Of a stretch of 64,000 bases of DNA, positions 1 to 10,318 are shown one piece after another. The notes beneath the pieces are model-generated. The model searched no databases. It saw only the letters and a list, made by a program, of their open reading frames with translations, and was not told the origin of the DNA. The stretch is from Profundibacter amoris (GTDB taxonomy: Bacteria > Pseudomonadota > Alphaproteobacteria > Rhodobacterales > Rhodobacteraceae). The stretch covers positions 3,238,001 to 3,302,000 of the forward strand of contig NZ_CP032125.1 of assembly GCF_003544895.1 (NCBI RefSeq). Reading direction: 5' to 3'. How positions within the stretch are numbered: the first letter of the stretch is position 1; each line of letters starts with the position of its first letter. Made by a program: the position numbers and the translations under genes.

Positions 1-2
1 TA

Positions 3-653
3 AAGCTGCCCGACCTTGGCCAGACCGATCTGGTGATCGAGGCTGCAACCGAACGCGAGTCGATCAAAACCGCCATTTTCGAGGATCTGATTCCGCATCT
101 TCAACCGCATACTTTACTGACCTCGAACACATCCTCGATTTCGATCACCCGCCTTGCATCCCGCACCGACCGGCCGGAAAAATTCATGGGGTTCCATTTC
201 ATGAACCCCGTGCCGGTCATGCAACTGGTCGAACTGATCCGCGGGATTGCCACGGACGAAGAAACATTCAAGGCCTGCCACGATGTGGTGGAGCGGCTGG
301 GCAAAACCGCCGCCACCGCCGAGGATTTCCCCGGCTTCATCGTCAACCGCATCCTGATGCCGATGATCAACGAGGCGGTATACACGCTTTACGAAGGCGT
401 CGGCTCGGTGCAATCCATCGACACGTCCATGCGACTGGGGGCCAACCACCCGATGGGTCCGCTGGAACTGGCCGATTTCATCGGGCTGGATACCTGTCTG
501 GCGATCATGAACGTGCTGCACGACGGGCTGGCCGATACCAAATACCGCCCCTGCCCGCTGCTGACCAAATATGTCGAGGCCGGTTGGCTGGGCCGCAAAT
601 CGGGCCGCGGGTTTTACGATTACCGTGGTGAAACACCGGTGCCGACGCGCTAG
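3..653 (+). CDS. 3-hydroxybutyryl-CoA dehydrogenase (C-terminal part)
   Basis: The reading frame is open from the first bases of the window, so the N-terminal NAD-binding half lies upstream. What is visible is the end of the Rossmann domain (SNTSSISIT) followed by the catalytic region GFHFMNPVPVMQLVELIRG, and then the helical C-terminal domain with FPGFIVNRILMPMINEA and NHPMGPLELADFIGLD. Family members oxidise 3-hydroxyacyl-CoA to 3-oxoacyl-CoA with NAD, serving butyrate or PHB metabolism or beta-oxidation; about 290 residues is usual. A PaaH-type role is also possible, but the gene is far from the paa cluster. Its stop overlaps the stop of the convergent acyltransferase gene. Confidence 0.9.
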   Translation, partial: KLPDLGQTDLVIEAATERESIKTAIFEDLIPHLQPHTLLTSNTSSISITRLASRTDRPEKFMGFHFMNPVPVMQLVELIRGIATDEETFKACHDVVERLGKTAATAEDFPGFIVNRILMPMINEAVYTLYEGVGSVQSIDTSMRLGANHPMGPLELADFIGLDTCLAIMNVLHDGLADTKYRPCPLLTKYVEAGWLGRKSGRGFYDYRGETPVPTR

Positions 654-1537
654 ATTTTCGGCTTTAACGCCAGTGTTTTATCCCGCAACCACGCCATAAA
701 CCCGCGCGGATCTTTGGACCATTCCACCACTTCTTCTGGCGGGATCGGCTCGCCGATGATCGGTGCTTGCGGTTTCTTCAGTGCTTTCACCACCTCGTGC
801 AACAGCAGCCCCTGACGGATTGTCGCCGAAACCAGGTTGGCAATCAGATAGGTGCGCGTGTTGCGACCGGGAAAATAGATTGGCACCACGGTGGCACCGG
901 ACCGCAATATCATTTTGGCGGTGAAGGGGTTCCACTCGGCCTCGATCGCGGGGCCGAAAAAGGTTTTGCTTGAGGCCACAACCCCCGCCGGAAACAGCAC
1001 AATCACGCCGCCGTCTTTCAGGTGGGACATCGCCTCTTTGCGCATGTTGATATTCAGGCGTTGCGAATTTTCCTCGTGCGGGAAGGCCACGGGCAGCATG
1101 AATTTTTCGATCTCGGGGATGCCGGTCAACAGGCTACGGGTCAGGATTTTGTAATCGGTGCGCACCTTGCCAATCAATTCCGCCAGAACCAGACCATCCA
1201 CCAAACCATGCGGGTGGTTCGCCACCACGATCATCGGCCCTGTAGGGGGGATTTTGGCAATCTGTTCTTCGGGCGTCACAACGTCAATCTGCATCAATTG
1301 AAGGGCGCGGGTAAAGAATGGTTGGCCACTCACAACGCCTTCCTGCTCGAATTTGCGGATCAGGCGCAGCAGGGGGATTTTACCAGTGCCCCATTCCATC
1401 GCCCGGATAACCAGCACCTTGAACGGGTTCTTGAAGGTATTGGCGTAGGACAATTTCTGCCGCTTGTAGGGCACATAGTCGGAATCCTGTTCCGCCGGTT
1501 TATCTTGCGCACTATCCACCAAGAGTTTTCCAGTCAC
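650..1537 (-). CDS. Lysophospholipid acyltransferase (PlsC-like) family protein
   Basis: The acyltransferase motif NHPHGLVDG (HX4D type) lies near the middle, followed by VIVLFPAGVV, which corresponds to the substrate-binding FPEG block, and by VVPIYFPG. These support glycerolipid O-acyltransferase activity at the inner membrane face; the exact acceptor is unknown. I place the start at the GTG at 1537, one base beyond the HPr stop, because a longer frame would run into ptsH. The protein is then 295 residues. It is the last gene of the chvI-to-ptsH run and may be co-transcribed with it. Confidence 0.8.
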   Translation of the reverse strand: MTGKLLVDSAQDKPAEQDSDYVPYKRQKLSYANTFKNPFKVLVIRAMEWGTGKIPLLRLIRKFEQEGVVSGQPFFTRALQLMQIDVVTPEEQIAKIPPTGPMIVVANHPHGLVDGLVLAELIGKVRTDYKILTRSLLTGIPEIEKFMLPVAFPHEENSQRLNINMRKEAMSHLKDGGVIVLFPAGVVASSKTFFGPAIEAEWNPFTAKMILRSGATVVPIYFPGRNTRTYLIANLVSATIRQGLLLHEVVKALKKPQAPIIGEPIPPEEVVEWSKDPRGFMAWLRDKTLALKPKI

Positions 1538-1538
1538 C

Positions 1539-1811
1539 TTACATGTCTTCGCCGAAACGGTCGGCCACAAGCACCTTTAGTGCATCCATCAATTTGTCGG
1601 CTTCAGGGCCTGTCGTCTCAACCTCAATAGAGGTTCCGACCGAGGCTGCCAACATCAAAAGCCCCATGATCGAATCCCCGGATGCGCTCATCCCGTCCTT
1701 GAACACCTCGGCGCTGGCATCGTGTTCCTCGACCATTTCGACAAATTTGGCCGAGGCCCGCGCATGCAGCCCCTTTTCATTGGTTATTTTCATTGTCTGG
1801 CGGTTGCTCAT
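1539..1811 (-). CDS. ptsH: Phosphocarrier protein HPr
   Basis: A 90-residue HPr protein. His16 in GLHARASAKF is the EI-dependent phosphorylation site, and Ser47 in SGDSIMGLLML corresponds to the Ser phosphorylated by HPr kinase. In alphaproteobacteria HPr of this type belongs to the regulatory nitrogen PTS and passes phosphate to the EIIA encoded just upstream, without sugar-transport EIIB/EIIC. It sits 6 bp after the EIIA gene in a run hprK-rapZ-EIIA-ptsH, so sensor kinase, HPr kinase and target are encoded together. Confidence 0.95.
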   Translation of the reverse strand: MSNRQTMKITNEKGLHARASAKFVEMVEEHDASAEVFKDGMSASGDSIMGLLMLAASVGTSIEVETTGPEADKLMDALKVLVADRFGEDM

Positions 1812-1817
1812 AAGGGG

Positions 1818-2210
1818 CTATCCATTTGTTCCGTCAATACAATCTATATACTTTCGCCCCGCAATAAGCGCCGCAGACACCGCTTCGTCAAACGGTTTAT
1901 CGCGCGATTTGGCCAGCTTCACCAGCATCGGCAGGTTTGCGCCATACAGGATCTTGCGATCCTTCTTGCAACAGGCCCCCAGTGACAGGTTCGAGGGAGA
2001 GCCGCCAAACATATCTGTCACCACAACAACGCCATCGCCGGTATCAACATCTTCGGCGGCAGCACGGATTTCATCCCTTTTGCCTTCGCGGTCACAGTCG
2101 TTTTCGATGGCGATGGTGCGAATCCCTGTTTGCTTGCCGACAACATGTTCGACAGCGGACAGATATTCTCTGGCCAATCCCCCGTGCGCGACAATCACAA
2201 TGCCGATCAC
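1818..2210 (-). CDS. PTS EIIA component, mannose family
   Basis: A 130-residue, single-domain EIIA of the mannose/fructose superfamily. It begins [13 protein letters not shown], with His9 as the predicted phosphorylated histidine, and carries [14 protein letters not shown], typical of this fold. No EIIB or EIIC partner is present, so a regulatory rather than transport role is expected; in Rhodobacterales and Rhizobiales this gene follows rapZ. Its start codon overlaps the rapZ stop (ATGA), indicating translational coupling. Confidence 0.92.
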   Translation of the reverse strand: MIGIVIVAHGGLAREYLSAVEHVVGKQTGIRTIAIENDCDREGKRDEIRAAAEDVDTGDGVVVVTDMFGGSPSNLSLGACCKKDRKILYGANLPMLVKLAKSRDKPFDEAVSAALIAGRKYIDCIDGTNG

Positions 2211-3133
2211 GATTTGTCACCCCGACTGCTTGCAGACCCGTTCTGGGCCTTTCGTTCCATTTCCCTATGACGAATAGACACCTGCCACCCATCCTGCGCA
2301 AGGGCATTCACCAGCTTTTCCGCCACGGCAACTGATCTGTGCTGACCGCCGGTGCATCCAAACCCGATTGACAGATGCGCTTTGCCTTCTTCGATATAGG
2401 CGGGCAGAAGCATATTAATCAGCTCCTTCACCTTGCCAAAGAACGCAGCAAACCGCGGATCGGTGGCGATATAATCGGCCACCTCTTTATTGCGCCCGTC
2501 AAAGCTGCGCAGGCTTTCCTCCCAATGGGGGTTTTTCAGAAAGCGGCAGTCAAAAATCATATCCACCCCGCGCGGCACACCGCGTTTATAGGAAAAGGAA
2601 TGGACAGACACCGCCAGCTGCTGCCCTGTTTCAGGGGCAAACCAGCGTTCAACCTCGGCCCTAAGATCATGCGGGGACATGGTGGATGTATCCAGCAACA
2701 CGTCGGCACGCGCGCGGATCGGCACCAGTAAATCGATTTCCTGTTCAATCCCCTGAATCGGGGATTTGGCCGGCGCCAGTGGATGCCGGCGGCGCGTTTC
2801 GGAATAGCGGCGCACCAGAACATCGGTGCTGCAATCCAGATACAGCAATTCAACTTTCAGCCCGTCTGTGCGGGAAAGGGTCTCGATCATCTCGATCAGG
2901 GCGGCGGTGCTGAAATCGCGGTTGCGCACATCGATGCCCAGCGCCAGCGGGTGACCGATTGGCGGTCCATCCAGCAGACGCGGCAACAGCGACAAGGGCA
3001 GGTTGTCGATCGCCTCGTAACCCGCATCCTCAAGCACCTTGATGGCGGTCGAGCGGCCAGCGCCTGACGGGCCGGTTACCAGCACAACCCGCTGGTCGCT
3101 TGTTTTGGGTGTCGATTGATTGCTGGCCGTCAT
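2207..3133 (-). CDS. rapZ: RNase adapter/nucleotide-binding protein RapZ (YvcJ family)
   Basis: A 308-residue member of the RapZ/YvcJ P-loop family. The Walker A region at residues 21-28 reads GPSGAGRS, with Arg where the canonical motif has Lys; the C-terminal half contains [10 protein letters not shown] and [13 protein letters not shown], the conserved RapZ signature. In E. coli RapZ binds small RNAs and directs RNase E; the alphaproteobacterial role is less clear. It lies between hprK (1 bp gap) and the EIIA gene (overlap), so it belongs to the regulatory PTS operon. The start at 3133 is supported by this spacing. Confidence 0.93.
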   Translation of the reverse strand: MTASNQSTPKTSDQRVVLVTGPSGAGRSTAIKVLEDAGYEAIDNLPLSLLPRLLDGPPIGHPLALGIDVRNRDFSTAALIEMIETLSRTDGLKVELLYLDCSTDVLVRRYSETRRRHPLAPAKSPIQGIEQEIDLLVPIRARADVLLDTSTMSPHDLRAEVERWFAPETGQQLAVSVHSFSYKRGVPRGVDMIFDCRFLKNPHWEESLRSFDGRNKEVADYIATDPRFAAFFGKVKELINMLLPAYIEEGKAHLSIGFGCTGGQHRSVAVAEKLVNALAQDGWQVSIRHREMERKAQNGSASSRGDKS

Positions 3134-3134
3134 A

Positions 3135-3566
3135 TCACGCGCTTCGCCCGCCTTTCAGATATTGTAGAATCGCTGCCGGAAAATGCGCAGCTTCTACTTT
3201 GTGCAGCAAGGGGGCTTTTTGGCCAAGTAAATTGTAGGTGCGATGCGGCGGCAGACGGTCGGTTTCCAGCTGTTCCAGATCGACCACCAATGCAACGCGG
3301 GCCACGCAACTGTCGGCGGCCAGCAGGCCAACGCCACGGGCCTCGATCATACCGTCAATCGTTTCGGGGGCGCGGGCCAGAATACCGCCCTCGCCGGATT
3401 GCAATACCGTGCGATCATCCGCAACCAACGTGGCGCCCAAAGCCATCAACTGCAAGCAAAGCGCGGATTTACCCGACCCCGAAGGGCCGATCACCAGCAC
3501 AGCCCTGCCATCAACAGCAACAGACGAGGCATGAACAACAAGCGGGCCATTCACGCGGGTGCCCAT
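3135..3566 (-). CDS. hprK: HPr kinase/phosphorylase, short alphaproteobacterial form
   Basis: A 143-residue protein holding only the kinase domain of HPrK/P; the N-terminal domain found in Firmicutes is absent, as is usual in alphaproteobacteria. The P-loop GPSGSGKS is at residues 27-34 and [16 protein letters not shown] follows in the C-terminal half. It should phosphorylate Ser47 of the HPr encoded three genes downstream. It is directly downstream of chvG (2 bp gap), so it can be transcribed with the two-component system. Confidence 0.93.
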   Translation of the reverse strand: MGTRVNGPLVVHASSVAVDGRAVLVIGPSGSGKSALCLQLMALGATLVADDRTVLQSGEGGILARAPETIDGMIEARGVGLLAADSCVARVALVVDLEQLETDRLPPHRTYNLLGQKAPLLHKVEAAHFPAAILQYLKGGRSA

Positions 3567-3568
3567 AC

Positions 3569-5293
3569 CTACAAGGGCAGGCCCACGACAAACCGCGCAC
3601 CCAGCGGTTCTGACGTGATGTCGGCCTCGGTCGGGCGAATGTTTTCAGCCCAGATTACACCACCGTGGGCTTCGATGATCTGTTTGGAAATCGACAGGCC
3701 AAGGCCCGAGTTATTGCCATAGTGCTCTGCCGGACGTTCGGAATAAAACCGGTTGAACACCTTGTGCAGTGCCTGATCCGGAATGCCGGGGCCAGTGTCT
3801 TCGACCACCACCAGTATCCGGTTTTCCCGCCTCCGAGCCCAAACGCGGATGGCATCGCCTTCCTCGCAAAAGGAAATCGCATTGGTGATCAGGTTCACAA
3901 ACACCTGCGCCAACCGTGCCTCAAGGCCATATATGACAATTGAATCCGGCGGCAGATCTGTAATCAGCTCCACCCCTTTTTTCGAGGCTTCCTGCCCCAG
4001 ATATTCGCCAATGTTTGAGACGGTTTTCAACAGATCAAAGCTTTCTTCTTCTTCCTTGACCAATTCGCTGTCCAGCCGCGAAGCATTGGAAATATCGCTA
4101 ACCAGACGATCCAGCCGGCGCACGTCATGTTCGACCACATCCAGCAGTTTGTTGCGCTGTTCATCCTTTTTGATAATCCGCAAAGACCCGACCGCCGAGC
4201 GCAGGGATGCCAGCGGGTTCTTGATTTCATGCGCCACATCGGCGGCAAACTGTTCGTTGGCATCGATCCGGTCATATAGCGCGGCAACCATCCCGCGCAA
4301 CGCAACTGACAGGCGCCCGATTTCATCAGGCCGCGCTGTCATATCGGGGATACGGATACGCCCTGGGTTCAGCTTGCGGGCATCCCTGTCACGGCCCAGT
4401 TCGGCAGCAGCGGCCAGATCGGACAACGGGTTGGCAATGGTCGAGGCCAGCACAAGACTTAACCCGATCGACACCAGAATAGCGATCACGAACATCTGCA
4501 AAATCTGTTCACGCTCGGCGCGCACAAGATGGTCAATTTCACCGGCAGCCGTCGTGACAGCAATTGCACCTACAGGTGCCCCGTTACGGACAATCGGCTT
4601 GGCCACCGAAAAAATGATTTCGCCGGTATCATCGTAACCGGATTTAACCCTGGTTTCCCCGGCAAGCGCCGGTGCAACCAGTTCTTCTGCCATGCTTTTT
4701 GCTATTGCTTCCGAATCCAGTGCGGATTTGGGGGCCAACAAGCCCGAAACGCTTTCCCAGACCGCATTCAGAAAATCGGTAATCAGAGTGCTACGGGTGT
4801 CTTTCTGCAAACTGGTAACCGTGGCGCTATCTGGATCAGCCTGACTGCGGGTCATACTGACAAGTTTTTGATCCGGATCGAAAACGAACACCTCAATACC
4901 AACAGGCAGATCCAGGTTTTCCAGCGTGGATGCAACCTGTGCGCTGTCTGAAAAATCTTCCACGCCGCTGGCTTGCATTTGTGCTTCGAACACATCGGCA
5001 ATCAATCCGGCTTCGGTCACGAACCCCTGTTCCCGCTGCAAAACCAGACTGTCGCGAAACGGGTTCAGGTACAGCACACCGGCAACAAGGATAATAATCG
5101 CAATCAGGTTAAAGGTAATGATCTTGCGGGCAAGCGGCGACCGGTTGATCGACACCAGCCCACGGCGTTTACGCCGTGAACTTCTGGCCGAATCCTGCGT
5201 CTGGTCCGGACCATCCCAGTCCTCGCCCAGCGCGATGTCAGCATTTTTTGTCGATTTGCCGCGAAACACATCTATCCCCGATACAATGCTCAT
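3569..5293 (-). CDS. chvG: Sensor histidine kinase ChvG (ExoS type)
   Basis: A 574-residue membrane histidine kinase. A transmembrane segment near residues 57-75 ([19 protein letters not shown]) precedes a large periplasmic sensing domain; a second segment ([17 protein letters not shown]) near residue 270 leads into HAMP. The H box is [16 protein letters not shown], the N box [13 protein letters not shown] and the G box [12 protein letters not shown]. ChvG/ChvI in alphaproteobacteria senses acidity or envelope stress. The gene overlaps the chvI stop (ATGA), so sensor and regulator are coupled. Adjacency to chvI, pckA and hprK is a strong synteny support. Confidence 0.93.
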   Translation of the reverse strand: MSIVSGIDVFRGKSTKNADIALGEDWDGPDQTQDSARSSRRKRRGLVSINRSPLARKIITFNLIAIIILVAGVLYLNPFRDSLVLQREQGFVTEAGLIADVFEAQMQASGVEDFSDSAQVASTLENLDLPVGIEVFVFDPDQKLVSMTRSQADPDSATVTSLQKDTRSTLITDFLNAVWESVSGLLAPKSALDSEAIAKSMAEELVAPALAGETRVKSGYDDTGEIIFSVAKPIVRNGAPVGAIAVTTAAGEIDHLVRAEREQILQMFVIAILVSIGLSLVLASTIANPLSDLAAAAELGRDRDARKLNPGRIRIPDMTARPDEIGRLSVALRGMVAALYDRIDANEQFAADVAHEIKNPLASLRSAVGSLRIIKKDEQRNKLLDVVEHDVRRLDRLVSDISNASRLDSELVKEEEESFDLLKTVSNIGEYLGQEASKKGVELITDLPPDSIVIYGLEARLAQVFVNLITNAISFCEEGDAIRVWARRRENRILVVVEDTGPGIPDQALHKVFNRFYSERPAEHYGNNSGLGLSISKQIIEAHGGVIWAENIRPTEADITSEPLGARFVVGLPL

Positions 5294-5991
5294 TCTTCGT
5301 TGTATCTGTATCCGATGCCATAGAGGGTCTCAATCGCCGAGAAATCATCGTCCGCTGTGCGCATTTTCTTGCGCAGACGTTTGATATGGCTGTCGATTGT
5401 GCGGTCATCGACATAGACCTGATCGTCATAGGCCACATCCATCAGCTGATCACGGCTTTTGACAAACCCGGGCCGTTGGGCAAGGGCCTGAAGCAACAGG
5501 AATTCGGTTACTGTCAGGGAAACTTCCTTTCCTTTCCAACTGACCGAATGGCGCAATGGATCCATCCGCAGATTGCCCCGTTCGATCACCTTGGTTTCTT
5601 CGGTGTCGCCAACGGTATTATTTTCAATCGCGTCCTGACGGCGCAACAAGGCGCGGATACGTTCGACCAGCAAACGCTGCGAGAAAGGCTTTTTGACGTA
5701 ATCGTCGGCCCCCATGCGCAGGCCCAGGACCTCGTCGATCTCGTCATCCTTGGAGGTCAGGAAAATCACCGGCATCTTGGTTTTCTGGCGCAAGCGTTGC
5801 AGCAGGTCCATACCATCCATGCGGGGCATCTTGATATCCAGAACAGCCAGATCGGGCAGGCCGATATTAAAGCCGTCCAGCGCGGCCTGACCATCATTAT
5901 AGGTTACAACCTCGAAACCTTCCGCTTCGAGAGTCATTGCGACGGACGTCAGAATATTCCTGTCGTCGTCCACCAATGCGATTTTCGCCAT
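5290..5991 (-). CDS. chvI: Response regulator ChvI, OmpR/PhoB family
   Basis: A 233-residue two-domain regulator. The receiver domain carries the acidic pocket VDDD (residues 7-10), the phospho-acceptor Asp52 in [13 protein letters not shown] and Lys in YVKKPFSQR; the C-terminal winged helix contains [19 protein letters not shown] and [15 protein letters not shown] chose the ATG at 5991 because AAGGA stands eight bases ahead of it and the preceding open frame has no family similarity. It is divergent from pckA, an arrangement conserved in alphaproteobacteria. Confidence 0.95.
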   Translation of the reverse strand: MAKIALVDDDRNILTSVAMTLEAEGFEVVTYNDGQAALDGFNIGLPDLAVLDIKMPRMDGMDLLQRLRQKTKMPVIFLTSKDDEIDEVLGLRMGADDYVKKPFSQRLLVERIRALLRRQDAIENNTVGDTEETKVIERGNLRMDPLRHSVSWKGKEVSLTVTEFLLLQALAQRPGFVKSRDQLMDVAYDDQVYVDDRTIDSHIKRLRKKMRTADDDFSAIETLYGIGYRYNEE

Positions 5992-6327
5992 GGGGAATTC
6001 CTTATGCTGCCTCGGTTTATTATTTTTTATACTACAATCACGCGTCTTCCTTTTCAATTCAACTGTAATCTGCGAATCGCAAGCTTGCGCAGCACCTATT
6101 CCAGCCAAAAAAGGCCACCAATGGCTAATATGTCTCACATAAGATGCGAATCTTGTCGCATTAATGGTAATTGGTTGCGCTAACTGTGCCAAACCGCCCT
6201 GTTTTTTCAACCGGACCCCATGCTAAGACCCCCCTGTCAGCCAAACGCTGACCGGCGCGTTGCTGGCCTTTTCGCGCCGAATTCCACATCGCAATGGCCG
6301 CTGACAGGCGGCAACAGGAGCTTGCAA
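5992..6327. other. Divergent intergenic region between chvI and pckA
   Basis: 336 bp without a supported gene. It must hold the chvI (minus) and pckA (plus) promoters and is AT-richer than its surroundings near 6000-6060. Two inverted repeats are visible: the 12-bp palindrome CGCAAGCTTGCG near 6078, and ATGCGA-N6-TCGCAT at 6144-6161, which could be an operator for a dimeric regulator. I cannot assign either to a known protein or place -35/-10 boxes with confidence. A Shine-Dalgarno AGGAG at 6316-6320 serves pckA. Confidence 0.5.
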
Positions 6328-7926
6328 ATGATGACTGGACGGGTGAATCCCGCCAAACGACTGGAAGATCAAGGGATCACCGGTCTGGGCAACGTATATT
6401 ACAACATTCTGGAACCTGCACTGATTGAACAGGCCGTGTTGCGCAAAGAGGGGCACATCGGCAACGGCGGCACCTTTATGGTCAGCACCGGCCAATATAC
6501 CGGCCGTTCCCCCAACGATAAATTCATCGTTCGCACCCCCTCGGTCGAGGATCACATCTGGTGGGAAAACAACCAGCCGATGGATGCGGCTGCATTCGAT
6601 GTTCTGCATGCCGATATGCTGGAGCACATGAAGGGCCGCGATTATTTCGTGCAGGACCTGTTTGGCGGCGCTGATCCGGCGAACCGCCTGAATGTGCGTG
6701 TGATCACCGAACTGGCCTGGCAAAGCCTGTTTTCCCGCACCATGCTTCGCCGCCCCGAGCGCGCCGAACTGGACACCTTTGAAACCGAATTCACCATCAT
6801 CAACAGCCCCAGCTTCAAGGCCGACCCCGCCCGCCACGGCTGTCGCACGGAAACGGTGATTGCACTGAATTTCGACAAGAAGCTGATCCTGATCGGTAAC
6901 ACCGAATATGCCGGTGAAATCAAAAAGGGCGTGTTCACCCTGCTGAACTATATCCTGCCCGGCAAAGGCATCATGGCGATGCACTGTTCGGCCAACCACG
7001 CCACCGGCAACCCCGATGATGCGGCCGTGTTCTTTGGCCTGTCGGGCACCGGTAAAACCACCCTGTCGGCCGATCCGTCGCGCACCCTGATTGGTGATGA
7101 CGAACATGGCTGGTCCGACAACGGTATCTTTAATTTCGAAGGTGGCTGTTACGCCAAAACCATCAACCTGTCGAAAGAGGCCGAGCCGGAAATCTACGCC
7201 ACCACAACCAAATTCGCGACCATCATCGAGAATATGGTTTACGACGAAGAAACCCGCGAGTTGGACTTCACCGACGACAGCCTGACCGCCAACATGCGTT
7301 GCGCCTATCCGCTGCATTATATCTCGAATGCGTCCAAAACCTCAATGGCGGGGCACCCGAACAACATCATCATGTTGACCTGTGATTCCTTCGGCGTGCT
7401 GCCCCCGATTGCCCGCCTGACACCGGCGCAAGCGATGTATCACTTCCTGTCAGGCTTCACGGCCAAGGTTGCCGGCACCGAGCGTGGCGTAACCGAGCCG
7501 GAGCCGACATTTTCCACCTGTTTCGGCGCCCCCTTCATGCCGCGCCGCCCCGAAGCCTATGGCAACCTGCTGCGCGACAAGATCGCCCATCATGACGCCA
7601 CCTGCTGGCTGGTCAACACCGGCTGGACCGGCGGGGCCTATGGCACCGGAAAACGGATGCCGATCAAGGCCACCCGCGGGTTGCTGACGGCAGCCCTTGA
7701 CGGATCGCTGAACGGGGCCGAATTCCGCAAGGATCCGAATTTCGGCTTTGAGGTTCCTGTTGCCGTGCATGACGTTGACAACAGCCTGCTGAACCCGCGT
7801 GATACATGGGCCGACAAAGACGCCTATGACGCACAGGCGGCAAAGCTGGTCGGTATGTTTGCCGAAAACTTTGGCCAGTATATGGACTATGTGGATGACG
7901 ACGTAAAAGCCGTGGTCATTGGATGA
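6328..7926 (+). CDS. pckA: Phosphoenolpyruvate carboxykinase (ATP)
   Basis: A 532-residue PckA, the usual length for the ATP-dependent enzyme, which converts oxaloacetate and ATP to phosphoenolpyruvate in gluconeogenesis. Visible motifs: the kinase P-loop [13 protein letters not shown], the metal-binding [19 protein letters not shown], and the C-terminal [15 protein letters not shown]. The ATG at 6328 is preceded by AGGAG with seven bases of spacing; a longer in-frame start at 6220 lacks support. A role in growth on organic acids fits with the methylsuccinyl-CoA dehydrogenase gene nearby. Confidence 0.97.
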   Translation: MMTGRVNPAKRLEDQGITGLGNVYYNILEPALIEQAVLRKEGHIGNGGTFMVSTGQYTGRSPNDKFIVRTPSVEDHIWWENNQPMDAAAFDVLHADMLEHMKGRDYFVQDLFGGADPANRLNVRVITELAWQSLFSRTMLRRPERAELDTFETEFTIINSPSFKADPARHGCRTETVIALNFDKKLILIGNTEYAGEIKKGVFTLLNYILPGKGIMAMHCSANHATGNPDDAAVFFGLSGTGKTTLSADPSRTLIGDDEHGWSDNGIFNFEGGCYAKTINLSKEAEPEIYATTTKFATIIENMVYDEETRELDFTDDSLTANMRCAYPLHYISNASKTSMAGHPNNIIMLTCDSFGVLPPIARLTPAQAMYHFLSGFTAKVAGTERGVTEPEPTFSTCFGAPFMPRRPEAYGNLLRDKIAHHDATCWLVNTGWTGGAYGTGKRMPIKATRGLLTAALDGSLNGAEFRKDPNFGFEVPVAVHDVDNSLLNPRDTWADKDAYDAQAAKLVGMFAENFGQYMDYVDDDVKAVVIG

Positions 7927-8486
7927 TAAAACTTCCGGCGAAAGCAGTTTTGTGGTTGATTACGGCCCTTGCTTTTGCCGGAACTTTTGCTGCGGCACAG
8001 GATAATATCTATACCAACTCCGATCTGATCGACGGGTTCGAATATGGTCTGGTCTGCGATACTAATGTTGTCGGTTCAGCCGCTGCGCCAGACACCGACA
8101 TCGGCGAAATCAATATCATTTCGGGTACCATCGAGTTTTCATCCCGCGGCACCCTTGTGCCTGCTATCCCCGGCCTGTCCTTCGGTGTGAAAACCCGCGC
8201 TGTGGGCGACACAAACCTTGACGGCGTAACCTTCCGCGTCACACACCCGCCGCTGATTGGCTCCGGCACAACCAAACAAAGCTGGCAGGGATTTATCGAG
8301 GCAAACCGCCTTTCCGCGCAGCTGTATTCCTTTGATCTTCCCTCGGAAATGGTCACCGGCAGATGGACGTTGGCGGCCTATCAGGGGGATATCCTGCTTT
8401 ACCGCATTCCCTTTGACGTGATCGCACCCAAAGACGCGCCGACCTATCTGAAAGAGCTGTGCAATCTAGGGGCCTATACCAGTTAG
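7923..8486 (+). CDS. Secreted protein of unknown function, DUF3859-like
   Basis: A 187-residue protein with a signal peptide ([18 protein letters not shown], cleavage near residue 25). The mature part is beta-rich with [10 protein letters not shown] near its start, and [19 protein letters not shown] near its end, suggestive of an immunoglobulin-like periplasmic domain. I believe it resembles the DUF3859 family of Rhodobacterales, but this is recognition from memory. Its ATG overlaps the pckA stop (ATGA), so it is probably translated with pckA. No function can be given. Confidence 0.75.
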   Translation: MIKLPAKAVLWLITALAFAGTFAAAQDNIYTNSDLIDGFEYGLVCDTNVVGSAAAPDTDIGEINIISGTIEFSSRGTLVPAIPGLSFGVKTRAVGDTNLDGVTFRVTHPPLIGSGTTKQSWQGFIEANRLSAQLYSFDLPSEMVTGRWTLAAYQGDILLYRIPFDVIAPKDAPTYLKELCNLGAYTS

Positions 8487-8597
8487 GCGAATTTCCTTGC
8501 GTCATATTTATTCAAAATTCACACCCATTACGTATTTTTGTTGCGCAACCATCCCTTTCCCCCTATGCCGTTCCTGACAGACAAAAGGACGTAAACC

Positions 8598-10229
8598 ATG
8601 GCCCTACCCGACATCCTGACCCTTGCCAAATCCACCCTGCCAGCCGTGCAATCCCTGCTGGATGACGCCACCACAAACCTGCGCGAAAAGGTGGTTGCGG
8701 ACGGACGGGTTTCGGGCGCGTTGCTGGAGCAGCATCAGGATACCGCACATGCGCTGTCATGGCTGGCGACCTATTCGCAGGCGCTGCACCAGATGGCCGC
8801 GTGGGCCGACCGGCTGAACAGCGACGGCAAGCTGGGCGAAATGGAGCAACTGATCCTGCAAATCGCTTTCGGCGAATACCTGTCACAGATTGCCGGCGGT
8901 ATCCCCATGTCGCAGGGTGAAATCGCCCGCCTTCGGGATTTCGGCCTGACCATGCCGGACACGCCGGAAATCGCCACCTTGATGGCCGATGGAAACACAT
9001 CACAGGCCCGCATGGACCTGATTGCACTGATGCAGGAAAACGCCGGCCACGCCACCTTTGGCGCGACGGGGCTGGATGACGAGCTGGAAATGATCCGCGA
9101 ACAGTTCCGCAGGTTTGCCGATGACCGCGTGGTGCCAAATGCCCATGAATGGCACCTGAAGGACGAATTGATCCCGATGGAGATCATCACCGAAATGGCG
9201 GAACTGGGCGTTTTCGGCCTGACCATCCCCGAGGAATACGGCGGCTTCGGCCTGTCCAAGGCCAGCATGTGCGTGGTGTCCGAAGAACTGTCGCGCGGCT
9301 ATATCGGAGTGGGGTCGCTGGGCACCCGCTCGGAAATCGCGGCGGAACTGATTATCTGCGGCGGCACCGAGGAGCAGAAACAACACTGGCTGCCAAAAAT
9401 CGCCAGCGCGGAAATCCTGCCAACGGCGGTCTTTACCGAACCTAACACAGGGTCCGATCTGGGATCACTGCGCACCCGCGCGGTGAAGGATGGCGACGAT
9501 TACACCATCACCGGCAACAAAACATGGATCACTCACGCCGCCCGCACCCATGTAATGACATTGCTGGCCCGCACCGATCCCGACAGCGCCGATTATAAGG
9601 GCCTGTCGATGTTTCTGGCCGAAAAGACACCGGGCACCGATGAAAACCCCTTCCCCACCGAAGGCATGAGCGGCGGCGAGATCGAGGTTCTGGGCTATCG
9701 TGGCATGAAGGAATACGAACTGGGCTTTGACGGTTTCAGGGTAAAGGGTGAAAACCTGCTGGGCGGGGTCGAGGGGCAGGGCTTCAAACAGTTGATGCAG
9801 ACCTTTGAATCCGCCCGCATCCAGACCGCCGCCCGCGCCATCGGGGTTGCGCAAAACGCGCTGGAGGTCGGGATGCAATACGCCAATGACCGCAAACAGT
9901 TCGGCAAATCCCTGATCCATTTCCCGCGTGTGGCCGGCAAGCTGGCGATGATGGCGGTGGAAATCATGATCGCCCGCCAGATGGCCTATTTCGCTGCGTG
10001 GGAGAAGGACCATGACCAGCGCTGCGACCTTGAGGCCGGCATGGCAAAACTGCTGGGCGCGCGGGTGGCCTGGGCGGCAGCGGACAACGCGCTGCAAATC
10101 CACGGCGGCAACGGCTTTGCGCTGGAATACCAGATCAGCCGCATCCTGTGCGATGCCCGTATCCTGAACATATTCGAGGGGGCGGCGGAAATTCAGGCGC
10201 AGGTGATTGCGCGGCGGTTGCTGGGGTAG
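8598..10229 (+). CDS. mcd: (2S)-methylsuccinyl-CoA dehydrogenase
   Basis: A 543-residue acyl-CoA dehydrogenase with an N-terminal helical extension of about 150 residues before the standard FAD-dependent fold, which begins near ELEMIREQFRRFADDRVVP. This extension is characteristic of Mcd of the ethylmalonyl-CoA pathway. Flavin- and substrate-binding blocks include AVFTEPNTGSDLGSL and NKTWITHAAR; ILNIFEGAAEIQ holds the expected catalytic Glu. The enzyme oxidises methylsuccinyl-CoA to mesaconyl-CoA during acetate assimilation. AAAAGGACG precedes the ATG. No other pathway gene is next to it; a generic acyl-CoA dehydrogenase role is the alternative. Confidence 0.85.
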   Translation: MALPDILTLAKSTLPAVQSLLDDATTNLREKVVADGRVSGALLEQHQDTAHALSWLATYSQALHQMAAWADRLNSDGKLGEMEQLILQIAFGEYLSQIAGGIPMSQGEIARLRDFGLTMPDTPEIATLMADGNTSQARMDLIALMQENAGHATFGATGLDDELEMIREQFRRFADDRVVPNAHEWHLKDELIPMEIITEMAELGVFGLTIPEEYGGFGLSKASMCVVSEELSRGYIGVGSLGTRSEIAAELIICGGTEEQKQHWLPKIASAEILPTAVFTEPNTGSDLGSLRTRAVKDGDDYTITGNKTWITHAARTHVMTLLARTDPDSADYKGLSMFLAEKTPGTDENPFPTEGMSGGEIEVLGYRGMKEYELGFDGFRVKGENLLGGVEGQGFKQLMQTFESARIQTAARAIGVAQNALEVGMQYANDRKQFGKSLIHFPRVAGKLAMMAVEIMIARQMAYFAAWEKDHDQRCDLEAGMAKLLGARVAWAAADNALQIHGGNGFALEYQISRILCDARILNIFEGAAEIQAQVIARRLLG

Positions 10230-10318
10230 ACGGCCCAACCTTCCAGCGCAGGAAGTTGACCCTGCATTCCCTTGCCACGACGAAAACCGGATAGATATAT
10301 TCAAAAGGGTGTCTGCAC

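Noticed and set aside
6223-7317. A minus-strand open frame of 364 codons
   Set aside because: It is antisense to pckA, which carries all catalytic motifs.
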